64,000 nt of DNA from Microbispora sp. H11081. Lineage in GTDB: Bacteria; Actinomycetota; Actinomycetes; Streptosporangiales; Streptosporangiaceae. Both the position numbers and the translations under genes were made by a program. A model generated the notes under the pieces. That model did not search any database and was not told the origin of the DNA. It saw nothing but the letters and a program-made list of their open reading frames with translations. Below, piece by piece: positions 8,827 through 17,137 of the stretch. Location of the stretch: positions 186,001 through 250,000 of the forward strand of contig NZ_JABBWV010000002.1 of NCBI RefSeq assembly GCF_012999535.1. The letters run 5' to 3'. Each line of letters opens with the position of its first letter. The stretch's first letter is position 1.

Positions 8827-9999
8827 ATGTTCACTACGGCGGTGAGCACAACCAGCCTGACCGAGGTCCCCTTCACCCGGACGCACGTCTGCGAGAACGA
8901 GCTCGGCTATCTCGCCGAGGCCCTGCGCCAGGGATCCACCTGCGGGGACGGGCCGTTCACCCGCAGGGCCACCGAGCTCCTGCGCGAGCTGACCGGCGCC
9001 CGCCACGCGCTGCTGACCACCTCCTGCACGCACGCGCTGGAGATGTCGGCGATCCTGCTCGACCTGCGGCCGGGCGACGAGGTGATCATGCCGTCGTTCA
9101 CCTTCGTGTCCACGGCCAACGCGTACGCGCTGCGCGGGGCCGTGCCGGTGTTCGTGGACTGCCGTCCCGACACCCTGAACATCGACGAGCGCCTGATCGA
9201 GGCGGCGATCACCGATCGCACGCGGGCCGTCGTGGTCGTCCACTACGCGGGGGTTGCCTGCGAGATGGACGCCGTGCGCTCCATCGCCGGCCGGTACGGC
9301 CTCGCCGTCGTCGAGGACAACGCCCACGGCCTGGGCGGGTCCTACCGGGGCGGGCCGCTGGGGTCGTTCGGGACGATGGCGGCGCAGAGCTTCCACGCCA
9401 CGAAGAACGTGCAGTGCGGGGAGGGCGGAGCGCTGCTGCTCCAGGACGCCGCACTCGCCGAGCGCGCGGAGATCATCCGGGAGAAGGGCACCGACCGCGG
9501 CCGGTTCTACCGGGGCCAGGTCGACAAGTACCAGTGGGTCGACATCGGCTCCAGCTACCTGCCCTCTGACGTCCTCGCCGCCATGCTGACGGCCCAGCTG
9601 GAGTCGTTCGGCCGCATCCAGGCGCGGCGGCACGCGGTGTGGCAGGCCTACCACGAAGGGCTGTCGGAGTGGGCGGCGGACAACGGCGTCGCCCAGCCGG
9701 TGGTGCCGGACGACCGCGAGCATCCGGCGCACCTCTACTACCTGCTGCTGCCCGACCTGCGCCACCGGCAGGCGTTCATCGCGCGTCTCGCCGCCGCGGG
9801 CGTGCGGGCGACGTTCCACTACCAGCCGCTGCACCACGCCGCCGCCGGGCTGCGCTACGCGCGCACCGCGCCCGGCGGGTGCCCGGTGACGGAGCACGTC
9901 GCGGACCGGCTCGTACGGCTGCCGCTGTTCGCGGACCTGGACGACGCCGGCCTCGCCCGGGTGATCGAGGCCGTGCGCGGCTACCGGGTGGGCCGATGA
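8827..9999 (+). CDS. wecE: dTDP-4-amino-4,6-dideoxygalactose transaminase (WecE/RffA family)
   Basis: 390 residues, a PLP-dependent DegT/DnrJ/EryC1 sugar aminotransferase. It follows E. coli WecE closely in remembered signature segments: GDGPFTRR, PGDEVIMPSFTFVSTANA, VVHYAGVACEMD, SFHATKN (Lys that binds PLP), EIIREKGTDR, FRGQVDKY-like YRGQVDKYQW, DIGSSYLPSD. The reaction converts dTDP-4-keto-6-deoxyglucose, the RmlB product, to dTDP-Fuc4N using glutamate. ATG 8827 was taken as start; it lacks a good ribosome-binding site and GTG 8842 is an in-frame alternative. The stop overlaps the next gene by ATGA, which implies translational coupling with the acetyltransferase that would act on its product. 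Confidence 0.9.
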   Translation: MFTTAVSTTSLTEVPFTRTHVCENELGYLAEALRQGSTCGDGPFTRRATELLRELTGARHALLTTSCTHALEMSAILLDLRPGDEVIMPSFTFVSTANAYALRGAVPVFVDCRPDTLNIDERLIEAAITDRTRAVVVVHYAGVACEMDAVRSIAGRYGLAVVEDNAHGLGGSYRGGPLGSFGTMAAQSFHATKNVQCGEGGALLLQDAALAERAEIIREKGTDRGRFYRGQVDKYQWVDIGSSYLPSDVLAAMLTAQLESFGRIQARRHAVWQAYHEGLSEWAADNGVAQPVVPDDREHPAHLYYLLLPDLRHRQAFIARLAAAGVRATFHYQPLHHAAAGLRYARTAPGGCPVTEHVADRLVRLPLFADLDDAGLARVIEAVRGYRVGR

Positions 10000-10757
10000 G
10001 CTGGGGGGACGTGATGGAGCCCGGCGTGCCGCTGACGGCGCCCTCGCCGGTGGAGTCCGCGAGGTTCGGCCGCCCGATCGAGCGTCTCACCGTGTCCGCC
10101 TCGTCGGCGACGCCGCTGGAGGCCGTGTGCGAGGCGGTCGCGCGGTCGGCGGCGGACGTCGTCATCCTGCGCTACCCCGCCGAGCACGTCGGCTGGTTCG
10201 CCGCGCTGACGACGCTCGGCCGCACCGCCGTGCTGGCCGACTCGCTGGTCTACTGGCGGCTGCGGACGGGGACAGGCCGCAGGCCCGCGCCCGCGCCCGG
10301 CCTTGCCGTGGCCGGCGTGCCGGATCCCGCGGAGGTGCGCGCCTTCGTCGGCCTGACCTTCGCGGCGTACGGCAACCACTACCTCGCCAACCCGCTGTTC
10401 GACCCGGCGGACGCGGCCGAGGGCTACGCGGAGTGGGCGCTGCGGTCGGCGGCGCGGGACGGATGCGTGACCCTGCGGGACGCGGACGGCGTGCTCGCGC
10501 TCGCCACGACGGAGGAGGACGGGCCGCGCACCGAGATCCTGCTCGCCGGCGTGACCCCCGCGGCGCAGGGGCGCGGCGTCTACGCCCACCTGCTCGCGGC
10601 GGTCGAGGACCGCGCCGCCGCGCGTGGCGCGGCCGAGGTCGTCATCTCCACCCAGGGACACAACACGCGGGTCCAGCGGGCGTGGGCGCGTTACGGGTTC
10701 GAGCCGGTGCACACCCTGCTCACCGTGCATCTGATCCGGGGCCCGCTGCCGCGCTGA
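9996..10757 (+). CDS. GNAT N-acetyltransferase, WecD-like (candidate dTDP-Fuc4N acetyltransferase)
   Basis: 253 residues, starting at an ATG that overlaps the wecE stop (ATGA). The C-terminal half is a GNAT fold: ILLAGVTPAAQGRGVYAHLLAA is the acetyl-CoA pyrophosphate-binding motif A, followed by VVISTQGHNTRVQRAWARYGFE. The N-terminal half is variable, as in WecD, which acetylates dTDP-Fuc4N to dTDP-Fuc4NAc. Coupling to wecE makes this function likely; sequence alone supports only a GNAT enzyme. The 3' end overlaps the convergent glycosyltransferase gene by 38 bases, inside a tandem repeat. Confidence 0.75.
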   Translation: MSWGDVMEPGVPLTAPSPVESARFGRPIERLTVSASSATPLEAVCEAVARSAADVVILRYPAEHVGWFAALTTLGRTAVLADSLVYWRLRTGTGRRPAPAPGLAVAGVPDPAEVRAFVGLTFAAYGNHYLANPLFDPADAAEGYAEWALRSAARDGCVTLRDADGVLALATTEEDGPRTEILLAGVTPAAQGRGVYAHLLAAVEDRAAARGAAEVVISTQGHNTRVQRAWARYGFEPVHTLLTVHLIRGPLPR

Positions 10758-11736
10758 CCACGGTGCTGACCCCGGTGCTGACCACGGTGCTGACCACGGG
10801 CTCCCGCAGGGCAGGGGAGCCGGTCCGTTCGCGGATCACGTAGGTCGGGCGGCCCATGCCGCCGCCGTGGATGCGCCCGATGTACTCCCCGAGCACGCCG
10901 ATCGAGATCAGCTGCGCGGCGGAGAACAGCGCGACCATCGAGGCCAGCGTGGTGAACCCGGCGACCGTGATGCCTCCCGTGAGGAACCGCCACAACACCG
11001 CTCCGCCGAGCGCCAGGCCCACGAGGCCGACGAGGAACCCGAGGTAGCTCGCCGCCCTGAGCGGGGCCGCGCTGTAGCCGACCAGCATGTTCACGGCGTG
11101 CCGTACGAGCATCCTGGGCGTGTAGTTGGACCTGCCGTGGCCGCGCTCGTCCATGTGCACCACGGTGGAGCCGACCCGGGTGGTCGCCCACGACAGCGCC
11201 ACGTCGACGGAGGCGTGCGGCCCGGTCAGGCCCTCGAACGCGTCCCGCAGCGGGGTGCGGAAGGCGCGGAACGCGCTGATCGCCCGTGCGGCGCCGACGC
11301 CGAGCGTGGCCGCCATCCCCGCCTTCACCGAGCGCGACGCGAAACTGCGCAGGAACCCGTGCTCCTCCTGACGCGGCACGCCATAGACCAGGTCGAGCCG
11401 CTCCCGCTCCAGCGCGTCCAGCAGCACCGGGATCTGCTCGGGCGGGTGCTGCAGGTCGTCGTCCATGGTGACGACCACGTCGAACCTCGCCTCCCTGATG
11501 CCCGCCACCAGGGCGTTGTGCTGCCCGTAGTTGCGCGACAGGTGCAGGGCGCGCACGCCGTCCACCTCGCGGGCCAGCCGGGACGCGGTCGCCCAGGTGT
11601 CGTCCGGGCTGCCGTCGACGACGAGGACCACCTCGTGCGGCCCGGGCAGCCGGCGCAGGACCGGCACGAGCCTGGCGACCAGCGACGGAAGAGTCCGCGC
11701 TGAGCGATAACACGGAATTACCACCGACACCGACAT
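10720..11736 (-). CDS. Family 2 glycosyltransferase, DPM1/GtrB-like membrane enzyme
   Basis: 338 residues. The N-terminal GT-A domain opens with VSVVIPCYRSARTLPSLV and carries VVDGSPDDT and the metal-binding MDDDLQHPPEQIP. Two transmembrane segments follow at about residues 225–255 and 260–290, then LGEYIGRIHGGGMGRPTYVI, the usual tail of undecaprenyl-phosphate glycosyltransferases of the GtrB/ArnC type. These load a sugar onto undecaprenyl phosphate at the cytoplasmic face. A GtrA-like protein is encoded divergently next door, the classical partner. AGGGGA ahead of the ATG serves as ribosome-binding site. The last 25 residues are a Val-Ser-Thr repeat from 12-bp tandem repeats overlapping the GNAT gene. 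Confidence 0.87.
   Translation of the reverse strand: MSVSVVIPCYRSARTLPSLVARLVPVLRRLPGPHEVVLVVDGSPDDTWATASRLAREVDGVRALHLSRNYGQHNALVAGIREARFDVVVTMDDDLQHPPEQIPVLLDALERERLDLVYGVPRQEEHGFLRSFASRSVKAGMAATLGVGAARAISAFRAFRTPLRDAFEGLTGPHASVDVALSWATTRVGSTVVHMDERGHGRSNYTPRMLVRHAVNMLVGYSAAPLRAASYLGFLVGLVGLALGGAVLWRFLTGGITVAGFTTLASMVALFSAAQLISIGVLGEYIGRIHGGGMGRPTYVIRERTGSPALREPVVSTVVSTGVSTVVSAAAGPGSDAR
10754..10801. repeat. 12-bp tandem repeat at the convergent gene ends
   Basis: Four units of CTGACCACGGTG (the second reads CCCGG, the fourth ends GGC). The first contains the stop codon of the GNAT gene; on the minus strand the array encodes the repetitive Ser-Thr-Val-Val tail of the glycosyltransferase. 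Likely replication-slippage expansion. Confidence 0.9.
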
Positions 11737-11828
11737 CGATTCCCCTGATTCGTTGGCGCGGTTTCATGGGCACCGGCGATTACACTCCTGCTGACCGGCA
11801 CAGGCAGCGGACCCGGAGTGATTCAATC

Positions 11829-12272
11829 ATGCTCGAACTGGAAAGCCGGAGCGTCCGGAGAATTCAGGCCGCCACGCTTCCCGCTTTTCTCGGCCAGCGC
11901 ATCACATATCTGCTCGCCGGCGCCGCAACGGCGGGGGTGTATTACGTTCTTCTTGGCCTGGGTTTGCTGCTGACCAGGAATTCGGTGCCCTATCTTTTCC
12001 TCGTCGTGGGCTGTCATTTCGTCACCGTGGTGGCCGTCTACCCGGCGTACCGGCTCGTCGTCTTCCGGGGCTGCGCGGTGGGGTGGATCCCCGGCTACCT
12101 GCGCTTCTACGCCGTGGGGCTGACCTTTCTCGGCGCGTCGGCGGCAGGGCTGCCGCTGCTGGTGGAACTCGCCGGGATGCCGCTCATGGCCGCGCAGGCC
12201 CTGATAATCCTGCTGAGCCCGCCGTTGAGTTACCTCGCCAACCGATTCTGGGCCTTCCGGGCGACCGTCTGA
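11829..12272 (+). CDS. GtrA-like membrane protein (putative polyprenyl-phosphate-sugar flippase)
   Basis: 147 residues with four predicted transmembrane helices (about residues 25–45, 52–75, 90–110, 115–135) and the terminal SYLANRFWAFRA, a hallmark of the GtrA family. GtrA proteins are thought to flip undecaprenyl-phosphate-sugar to the outer face for GT-C enzymes. Start ATG 11829 has CGGAG ten bases upstream. It is divergent from the GtrB-type transferase with under 100 bases between them, which supports a joint role in glycosylating a surface polymer. Confidence 0.82.
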   Translation: MLELESRSVRRIQAATLPAFLGQRITYLLAGAATAGVYYVLLGLGLLLTRNSVPYLFLVVGCHFVTVVAVYPAYRLVVFRGCAVGWIPGYLRFYAVGLTFLGASAAGLPLLVELAGMPLMAAQALIILLSPPLSYLANRFWAFRATV

Positions 12273-12424
12273 GCTCGGCAACCCGCGTCACGCCGTACGG
12301 CAAAACAGCGAGCGGCGGTCCGCGTCCGAATACCGGTGGCTGTTATTTTCTGGCGACCGGCCGCCTTGCGCGCGTCCCGGGGAAATCCCATCGGCGGCCA
12401 AATTCTAGGGAAGGAATCGAGAGC

Positions 12425-13492
12425 GTGAAGGCACTCGTCCTGGCGGGCGGCAAGGGCACGAGACTGCGCCCGCTGACCCATACCTCGGCCAAGCAACTCG
12501 TTCCCGTCGCGAACAAGCCGGTGCTCTTCTACGGGCTGGAGGCGATCAGGGACGCCGGCATCACCGACGTGGGGATCATCGTCGGAGATTCGGGCAGGGA
12601 GGTGCGCGAGGCCGTCGGCGACGGTTCGGCGTTCGGGCTCGACGTCACCTACATCCGGCAGGAGGCGCCGCTCGGCCTGGCCCACTGCGTCCTCGTCGCG
12701 CGGGAGTTCCTCGGCGACGACCCCTTCGTCATGTACCTGGGTGACAACTTCCTGGTCGGCGGCATCGGCGGCCTGGTCGACGCCTTCCGCGCGGAGGACT
12801 GCGACGCCCGCATCCTGCTCACCCGGGTCGCCGAGCCGCAGTTCTACGGCGTCGCCGAGCTCGGCGGGGACGGGGAGATCGTCGCGCTGGAGGAGAAGCC
12901 CGAGCACCCGCGCAGCGACCTGGCGATCGTCGGGGTCTACGCGTTCTCGCCCGCGATCCACGAGGCCGTACGCGTGATCACACCGTCGGCCCGGGGCGAG
13001 CTGGAGATCACGGACGCGATCAAGTGGCTCATCGACACCGGCCACCGCGTGCGGTCGCACTTCGTCACCGGCTACTGGCGCGACACCGGCAGGCTGCAGG
13101 ACATGCTGGAGTGCAACCGCATCGTGCTGGAGGCGGTGGAGCCGGACGTCGCGGGGACGGTGGACGGGCTGTCGGAGATCAGCGGGCGCGTCGTGATCGC
13201 CCCCGGCGCCGTGGTGGAGGGCTCGGTCATCCGCGGCCCCGTGGTGATCGGCGCCGACACCAAGATCATCGGCTCGTACGTCGGGCCGTACACCTCCATC
13301 GGCGAGCGTTGCGTGGTCGAGGACGCCGAGGTGGACTACAGCATCGTGCTCGCCGACTCGTCCGTCCGGGGCGTCCGCGGCATGACCCACTCGCTGATCG
13401 GCCGCAACGCGGAGGTCACGAAGGCGACCGGGGTGCCCAACGCCTACCAGCTCATGATCGGGGACCACAGCAGGGTGCAGGTGCGCGCATGA
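12425..13492 (+). CDS. rmlA: Glucose-1-phosphate thymidylyltransferase, long form (RmlA)
   Basis: 355 residues from a GTG with GGAAGG upstream. The nucleotidyltransferase signature is at the very start (LVLAGGKGTRLRPLTHT, then AKQLVPVANKPVLFYGLE), with YLGDNFLVGG and EKPEHPRSDLAIVGVYAF further on. A left-handed beta-helix of hexapeptide repeats fills residues about 245–355 (SGRVVIAPGAVVEGSVIRGP). This long actinobacterial form makes dTDP-glucose from dTTP and glucose-1-phosphate. The stop overlaps rmlB by ATGA, and together they feed the WecE-type transaminase. Confidence 0.92.
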   Translation: MKALVLAGGKGTRLRPLTHTSAKQLVPVANKPVLFYGLEAIRDAGITDVGIIVGDSGREVREAVGDGSAFGLDVTYIRQEAPLGLAHCVLVAREFLGDDPFVMYLGDNFLVGGIGGLVDAFRAEDCDARILLTRVAEPQFYGVAELGGDGEIVALEEKPEHPRSDLAIVGVYAFSPAIHEAVRVITPSARGELEITDAIKWLIDTGHRVRSHFVTGYWRDTGRLQDMLECNRIVLEAVEPDVAGTVDGLSEISGRVVIAPGAVVEGSVIRGPVVIGADTKIIGSYVGPYTSIGERCVVEDAEVDYSIVLADSSVRGVRGMTHSLIGRNAEVTKATGVPNAYQLMIGDHSRVQVRA

Positions 13493-14481
13493 GACTCCTG
13501 GTCGCCGGCGCGGCCGGCTTCATCGGCTCCCACTATGTCCGCTCGCTGCTGTCCGGCGCCTACCCCGGCTACGAGGACGCCGAGGTCACGGTGCTGGACA
13601 AGCTCACGTACGCGGGCAACCCCGCCAACCTCGCCCCGGTGCGGGACGACCCCGCGTTCACCTTCGCCCACGGCGACGTGTGCGACGCGGAACTGCTGCG
13701 CGAGCTGCTCCCCGGGCACGACGTGGTCGTGAACTTCGCCGCGGAGACCCACGTCGACCGCTCGATCAGCGGCGCGGGCGACTTCGTGACGACCAACGTG
13801 CTGGGCACGCAGCGCCTGCTGCAGGCCGCCCTCGAGGCGGGCGTCCGCACGTTCGTCCAGGTGTCCACCGACGAGGTCTACGGCTCGATCGACGAGGGGA
13901 CGTGGACGGAGGCGGAGCCGCTGCTGCCGAACTCGCCCTACTCGGCCGCCAAGGCCGGCGCGGACCTGCTCTGCCGCGCCTACCACCGCACGTACGGGCT
14001 GGACGTGCGGCTGACCCGGTGCTGCAACAACTACGGGCCCTACCAGTATCCGGAGAAGGTCATCCCGCTGTTCGTCACCAACCTGATCGACGGGCGTCCC
14101 GTGCCGTTGTACGGCGACGGCCGCAACGTGCGGGAGTGGCTGCACGTGGACGACCACTGCCGGGGCATCCAGCTCGTGCTCGACAAGGGGGAGCCCGGCG
14201 AGGTCTACAACATCGGCGGCGGGACCGAGCTGAGCAACCTCGATCTCACCCGCAGGATCCTGGACGCCTTCGGCGCCGGGTGGGAGATGGTCGAGCGCGT
14301 GCCGGACAGGCCGGGTCACGACCGGCGTTACGCGCTGGACAGCGGGAAGATCCGCGCGATCGGCTACGAGCCCCTCGTGGACTTCGACGAGGGGCTGGCG
14401 GACCTCGTCCGCTGGTACCGGGACCACCGGGACTGGTGGCGCCCGCTGGTGGACCGCCGCGGCAGGGACGGCGCGTCGTGA
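13489..14481 (+). CDS. rmlB: dTDP-glucose 4,6-dehydratase (RmlB)
   Basis: 330 residues of the extended SDR family. The NAD-binding glycine motif GAAGFIGSHYVR is at residues about 6–17. NFAAETHVDRSI, STDEVYGSID and the catalytic YSAAKAGADLL (Tyr-x3-Lys) follow in order, as does CCNNYGPYQYPEKVIPLF, diagnostic for RmlB. It converts dTDP-glucose to dTDP-4-keto-6-deoxyglucose. Coupled to rmlA by ATGA and to the following dehydrogenase by GTGA. No RmlC or RmlD lies in the window, so the intermediate is more likely used by WecE than turned into rhamnose here. Confidence 0.93.
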   Translation: MRLLVAGAAGFIGSHYVRSLLSGAYPGYEDAEVTVLDKLTYAGNPANLAPVRDDPAFTFAHGDVCDAELLRELLPGHDVVVNFAAETHVDRSISGAGDFVTTNVLGTQRLLQAALEAGVRTFVQVSTDEVYGSIDEGTWTEAEPLLPNSPYSAAKAGADLLCRAYHRTYGLDVRLTRCCNNYGPYQYPEKVIPLFVTNLIDGRPVPLYGDGRNVREWLHVDDHCRGIQLVLDKGEPGEVYNIGGGTELSNLDLTRRILDAFGAGWEMVERVPDRPGHDRRYALDSGKIRAIGYEPLVDFDEGLADLVRWYRDHRDWWRPLVDRRGRDGAS

Positions 14482-14519
14482 AGAACAGCGTCGTGAAGAA
14501 CAAGGGACGGGGGTCCTCG

Positions 14520-15776
14520 ATGGAGAAACTGGTCGTGGTCGGGCAGGGCTACGTCGGCCTGCCGCTGGCCGTACGCGCCGTGCACGCGGGGTTCGACGTG
14601 GTGGGCGTCGAGGTGGACGAGTGGCGGGTCAAGCGGCTCAACGCCGGCCAGTCGTACGTCGAGGACGTCGGCGACGACGCGCTCGCGGCGGCGCACGAGA
14701 CGGGCCGCTACCGGGCCTGCGCCGACTACGCCGAGTGCGAGGGCTTCGACATCTGCGTGATCACCGTGCCGACGCCGCTGACGGACGGGGCGCCCGATCT
14801 CAGCCACATCGCGTCGGCGGGGCGGTCGCTCGCCCCCCACCTGCGGCCCGGCGCGACCGTGGTGCTCGAGTCGACCACCTATCCCGGCACCACGGAGGAG
14901 TATCTGCGCCCGATCCTGGAGGAGGGGTCGGGCCTGCGCGCTCCCGGTGACTTCCACCTGGGCTACAGCCCGGAGCGGATCGATCCCGGCAACGCGCACT
15001 GGCGCCTGGAGAACACGCCGAAGGTCGTCTCCGGCCTCGACGAGGCCGCCCTCGCGCGGGTCCGCGCGTTCTACGAGGCCGTCGTCGAGCGGGTCGTGCC
15101 CGTGTCCTCGCCGCAGGTCGCCGAGTTGTGCAAGCTCCTGGAGAACACCTTCAGGCACGTCAACATCGCGCTGGTCAACGAGCTGTCGGTGTTCGCCAGG
15201 CAACTGGGCATCGACGTGTGGGAGGCCATCGACGCGGCGTCGACCAAGCCGTTCGGCTACCTGCGCTTCACTCCCGGGCCCGGCGTCGGCGGTCACTGCC
15301 TGCCGATCGACCCGTCGTACCTGTCGTGGAAGGTCAAGCGCAGCCTCGGGCACAACTTCCGGTTCGTCGAACTGGCCAACGACGTCAACGACCACATGCC
15401 CGCGCATGTCGTCGACCGGCTGGTCCTGGCGCTGAACGACCGGCGCAAGGCCGTGAACGGCAGCCGGGTGCTGCTGCTCGGCCTGTCGTACAAGAAGAAC
15501 ACCGGCGACTGCCGCGAGTCGCCCGCGCTGGAGGTGGCGAGGCGCCTGCGCAAGCTGGGCGCGGACGTGCGCGCGGCCGACCCGCACGTCGACCTCGCCC
15601 TCCTGCCGGAAGGGGTGGCGATCGCCGAGGCGTCGCCGCCGGAGTTCGCCGCGGCGGACGCCGTCGTGGTCCTGACCGACCACGACTGCTTCGACTACGC
15701 CCTGGCCGAGCGCGAGAGCGCCTTCGTCTTCGACACCCGCAACCGCTGCAGGGGGCCCAACGTCGAACTGCTGTGA
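14520..15776 (+). CDS. UDP-N-acetylglucosamine/UDP-sugar 6-dehydrogenase (WbpA-like)
   Basis: 418 residues from ATG 14520. A GTG at 14478 that overlaps the rmlB stop would add 14 residues and couple the genes. The first domain begins VVVGQGYVGLPLAV (NAD site), then TVPTPLTDGAPDLS and LESTTYPGTTEEYL. LLENTFRHVNIALVNEL marks the middle domain and PGPGVGGHCLPIDPSYL holds the catalytic Cys. GLSYKKNTGDCRESPALE starts the C-terminal UDP-binding domain. The TTYPGTTEE and SPERIDPGN segments match UDP-GlcNAc 6-dehydrogenases (WbpA) better than UDP-glucose dehydrogenases. The product would be a UDP-HexNAc-uronic acid for a surface polymer. Confidence 0.87.
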   Translation: MEKLVVVGQGYVGLPLAVRAVHAGFDVVGVEVDEWRVKRLNAGQSYVEDVGDDALAAAHETGRYRACADYAECEGFDICVITVPTPLTDGAPDLSHIASAGRSLAPHLRPGATVVLESTTYPGTTEEYLRPILEEGSGLRAPGDFHLGYSPERIDPGNAHWRLENTPKVVSGLDEAALARVRAFYEAVVERVVPVSSPQVAELCKLLENTFRHVNIALVNELSVFARQLGIDVWEAIDAASTKPFGYLRFTPGPGVGGHCLPIDPSYLSWKVKRSLGHNFRFVELANDVNDHMPAHVVDRLVLALNDRRKAVNGSRVLLLGLSYKKNTGDCRESPALEVARRLRKLGADVRAADPHVDLALLPEGVAIAEASPPEFAAADAVVVLTDHDCFDYALAERESAFVFDTRNRCRGPNVELL

Positions 15777-15785
15777 TGTCGCCGT

Positions 15786-15819
15786 CACGGGCGGCTCCCC
15801 GCGAGGGGGGCCGCCCGTG
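15786..15819. terminator. Bidirectional hairpin terminator
   Basis: Near-perfect inverted repeat: CACGGGCGGC pairs with GCCGCCCGTG, an inner T·G pair and CCCC/GGGG extend the stem to 15 base pairs, closed by a GCGA tetraloop. It lies between the convergent dehydrogenase and amidase genes. No T tract, as is common in actinobacteria. Confidence 0.85.
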
Positions 15820-15853
15820 GCGTTTCCGGCGGAGCCGTGGGCGCGGGCCGGTG

Positions 15854-16669
15854 TCAGGGGGTCAGGTCGTGCGGTCCCACGGCGGGGCCGTGCTCCAGCG
15901 GCAGGTCGTCGATGAGCCCGGCTCCCTCGTAGACGTCGCCCGGCAGCGCGAGCCGCGGCGGCGGGGGCCCGTTCCTGCGCGGCCGGCGATCGCCGAGGCG
16001 GCGGGCGACGTCGTCCCGCAGCCGGGGCAGGTACGCGTAGAGCCGGTCGCCGGGGCAGGCCGTGCGGTTGAGGTCGCGGTGGCCGATGATGGCCTCGTGC
16101 GGGTCGAGGTCGTACACGCCGCACAGCCAGGCGAGCAGCCCGGTCAGCGCGGACAACTGGCGGGTCGAGGGCAGGCCGGAGGTGTACGTCCCCTCGGTCT
16201 CGATGCCCAGCGTGTGGTCGTTGTGGTCGGCCGCCTGCGCGCCCAGCACGTGCCTGCCCGCCTCGGCGGCCGGCAGCGAGCGGTTGCGGCCCTCCAGCAC
16301 GTATCCGCCCCGGCTGACGGTGAACTGCTCGCCGATGTCCTCCCAGCCGTTGCGCCGCATGTGGTAGCGCTGGATCGCCCTGGACAGCCGGAAGGCGGCG
16401 TCGAGGTCGGTGGGGCCGGTGTTCGCCGTCGCCGTGTGGTGGACGACGAGCCGGTCGGGCGCCCGGTCGAGCACCTCGGCCTTGCTCTTCGGCGGGTCGG
16501 CCTTCCAGTCGGACCGGGTGTACACGCGCGGCCGCCGCGGGCGGTCGCCGGCCAGGGCGGGCGTGGCCGTCGCGGTGATCCCGGCCTGCGCGGCCAGGAT
16601 CGCCGCGGGCAGACCGGCCGACCACAGGAGCCCGGCCGAGATAAACGCGCGGCGTGAGACCGCTGGCAT
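15854..16669 (-). CDS. Tat-exported N-acetylmuramoyl-L-alanine amidase (PGRP/amidase_2 type)
   Basis: 271 residues from the ATG at 16669, which has a strong GGGGAGGA ribosome-binding site seven bases or so upstream. SRRAFISAG followed by a hydrophobic stretch and an ALA site is a twin-arginine signal peptide. The mature part is a PGRP-like amidase: TRSDWKADPPKS, LVVHHTAT (zinc His), AAFRLSRAIQRYHMRRNGWEDIGEQF in shorter recognisable pieces, a LEGRN segment, then GIETEGTY and IIGHRDLNRTACPGDRLYAYLP with the second His and the zinc Cys. It cleaves the MurNAc–L-Ala bond of peptidoglycan. The last 40 residues are Pro-rich and unassigned. Confidence 0.9.
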   Translation of the reverse strand: MPAVSRRAFISAGLLWSAGLPAAILAAQAGITATATPALAGDRPRRPRVYTRSDWKADPPKSKAEVLDRAPDRLVVHHTATANTGPTDLDAAFRLSRAIQRYHMRRNGWEDIGEQFTVSRGGYVLEGRNRSLPAAEAGRHVLGAQAADHNDHTLGIETEGTYTSGLPSTRQLSALTGLLAWLCGVYDLDPHEAIIGHRDLNRTACPGDRLYAYLPRLRDDVARRLGDRRPRRNGPPPPRLALPGDVYEGAGLIDDLPLEHGPAVGPHDLTP

Positions 16670-17137
16670 TCCGTCCTCCCCGAGTGCACGCGGGCCATCG
16701 GGGCCCTCGTCCGGGGGGAGGCGGCATCGGTATCCCCTCTCTCCACCGCGGATATTCCTGCGGGCGGAAAACCGGTCACCTGTCAACCGAAATGTCCGCG
16801 CCATTCCGGTGGGAAAATCGCCGCAGTCCAGCCACGAAACGGCATAACCACGTTCGCGGGAATGTCGTGAATTTCCCCGTACGGCGGGGATGGTGCTGAC
16901 CTTGCGTAACGGCGACAGGCCCCGGCTGGGATGCCGCGACGTCACACGGCCGAAACGCGGGCCACCCGAGCGACGGGCCGCTGTTAACCGGATGTTGCAT
17001 CCGTTATGCGTGTAGATCGCATGTTTCGCGGGTGCGGCACATGTAACGGCCGCACGGTCACGCATGGTCAAAGTGCGTAACGCGCTCTTCCTAGCTTCGA
17101 TAACCGGCCCCCAGCCGACACAGACGCAGGAGGAACG
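16670..17137. promoter_or_regulatory. Divergent regulatory region of amidase and nitrate operon, with a GlnR-type box
   Basis: About 470 bases with no supported gene. At 16941–16956 the sequence GTCAC-ACGGCC-GAAAC matches the actinobacterial GlnR half-box consensus GTnAC-N6-GaAAC exactly; it lies about 180 bases ahead of narK. GTAAC or GTCAC elements recur at 16906, 17043, 17057 and 17077 without proper second half-sites. GlnR activation of nitrate assimilation is well known in Streptomyces and Mycobacterium; its use here is inferred. Confidence 0.45.

Noticed and set aside
8640..9569. Overlapping plus-strand frame over wecE
   Set aside because: Out of frame with the aminotransferase, whose translation matches WecE along its whole length.
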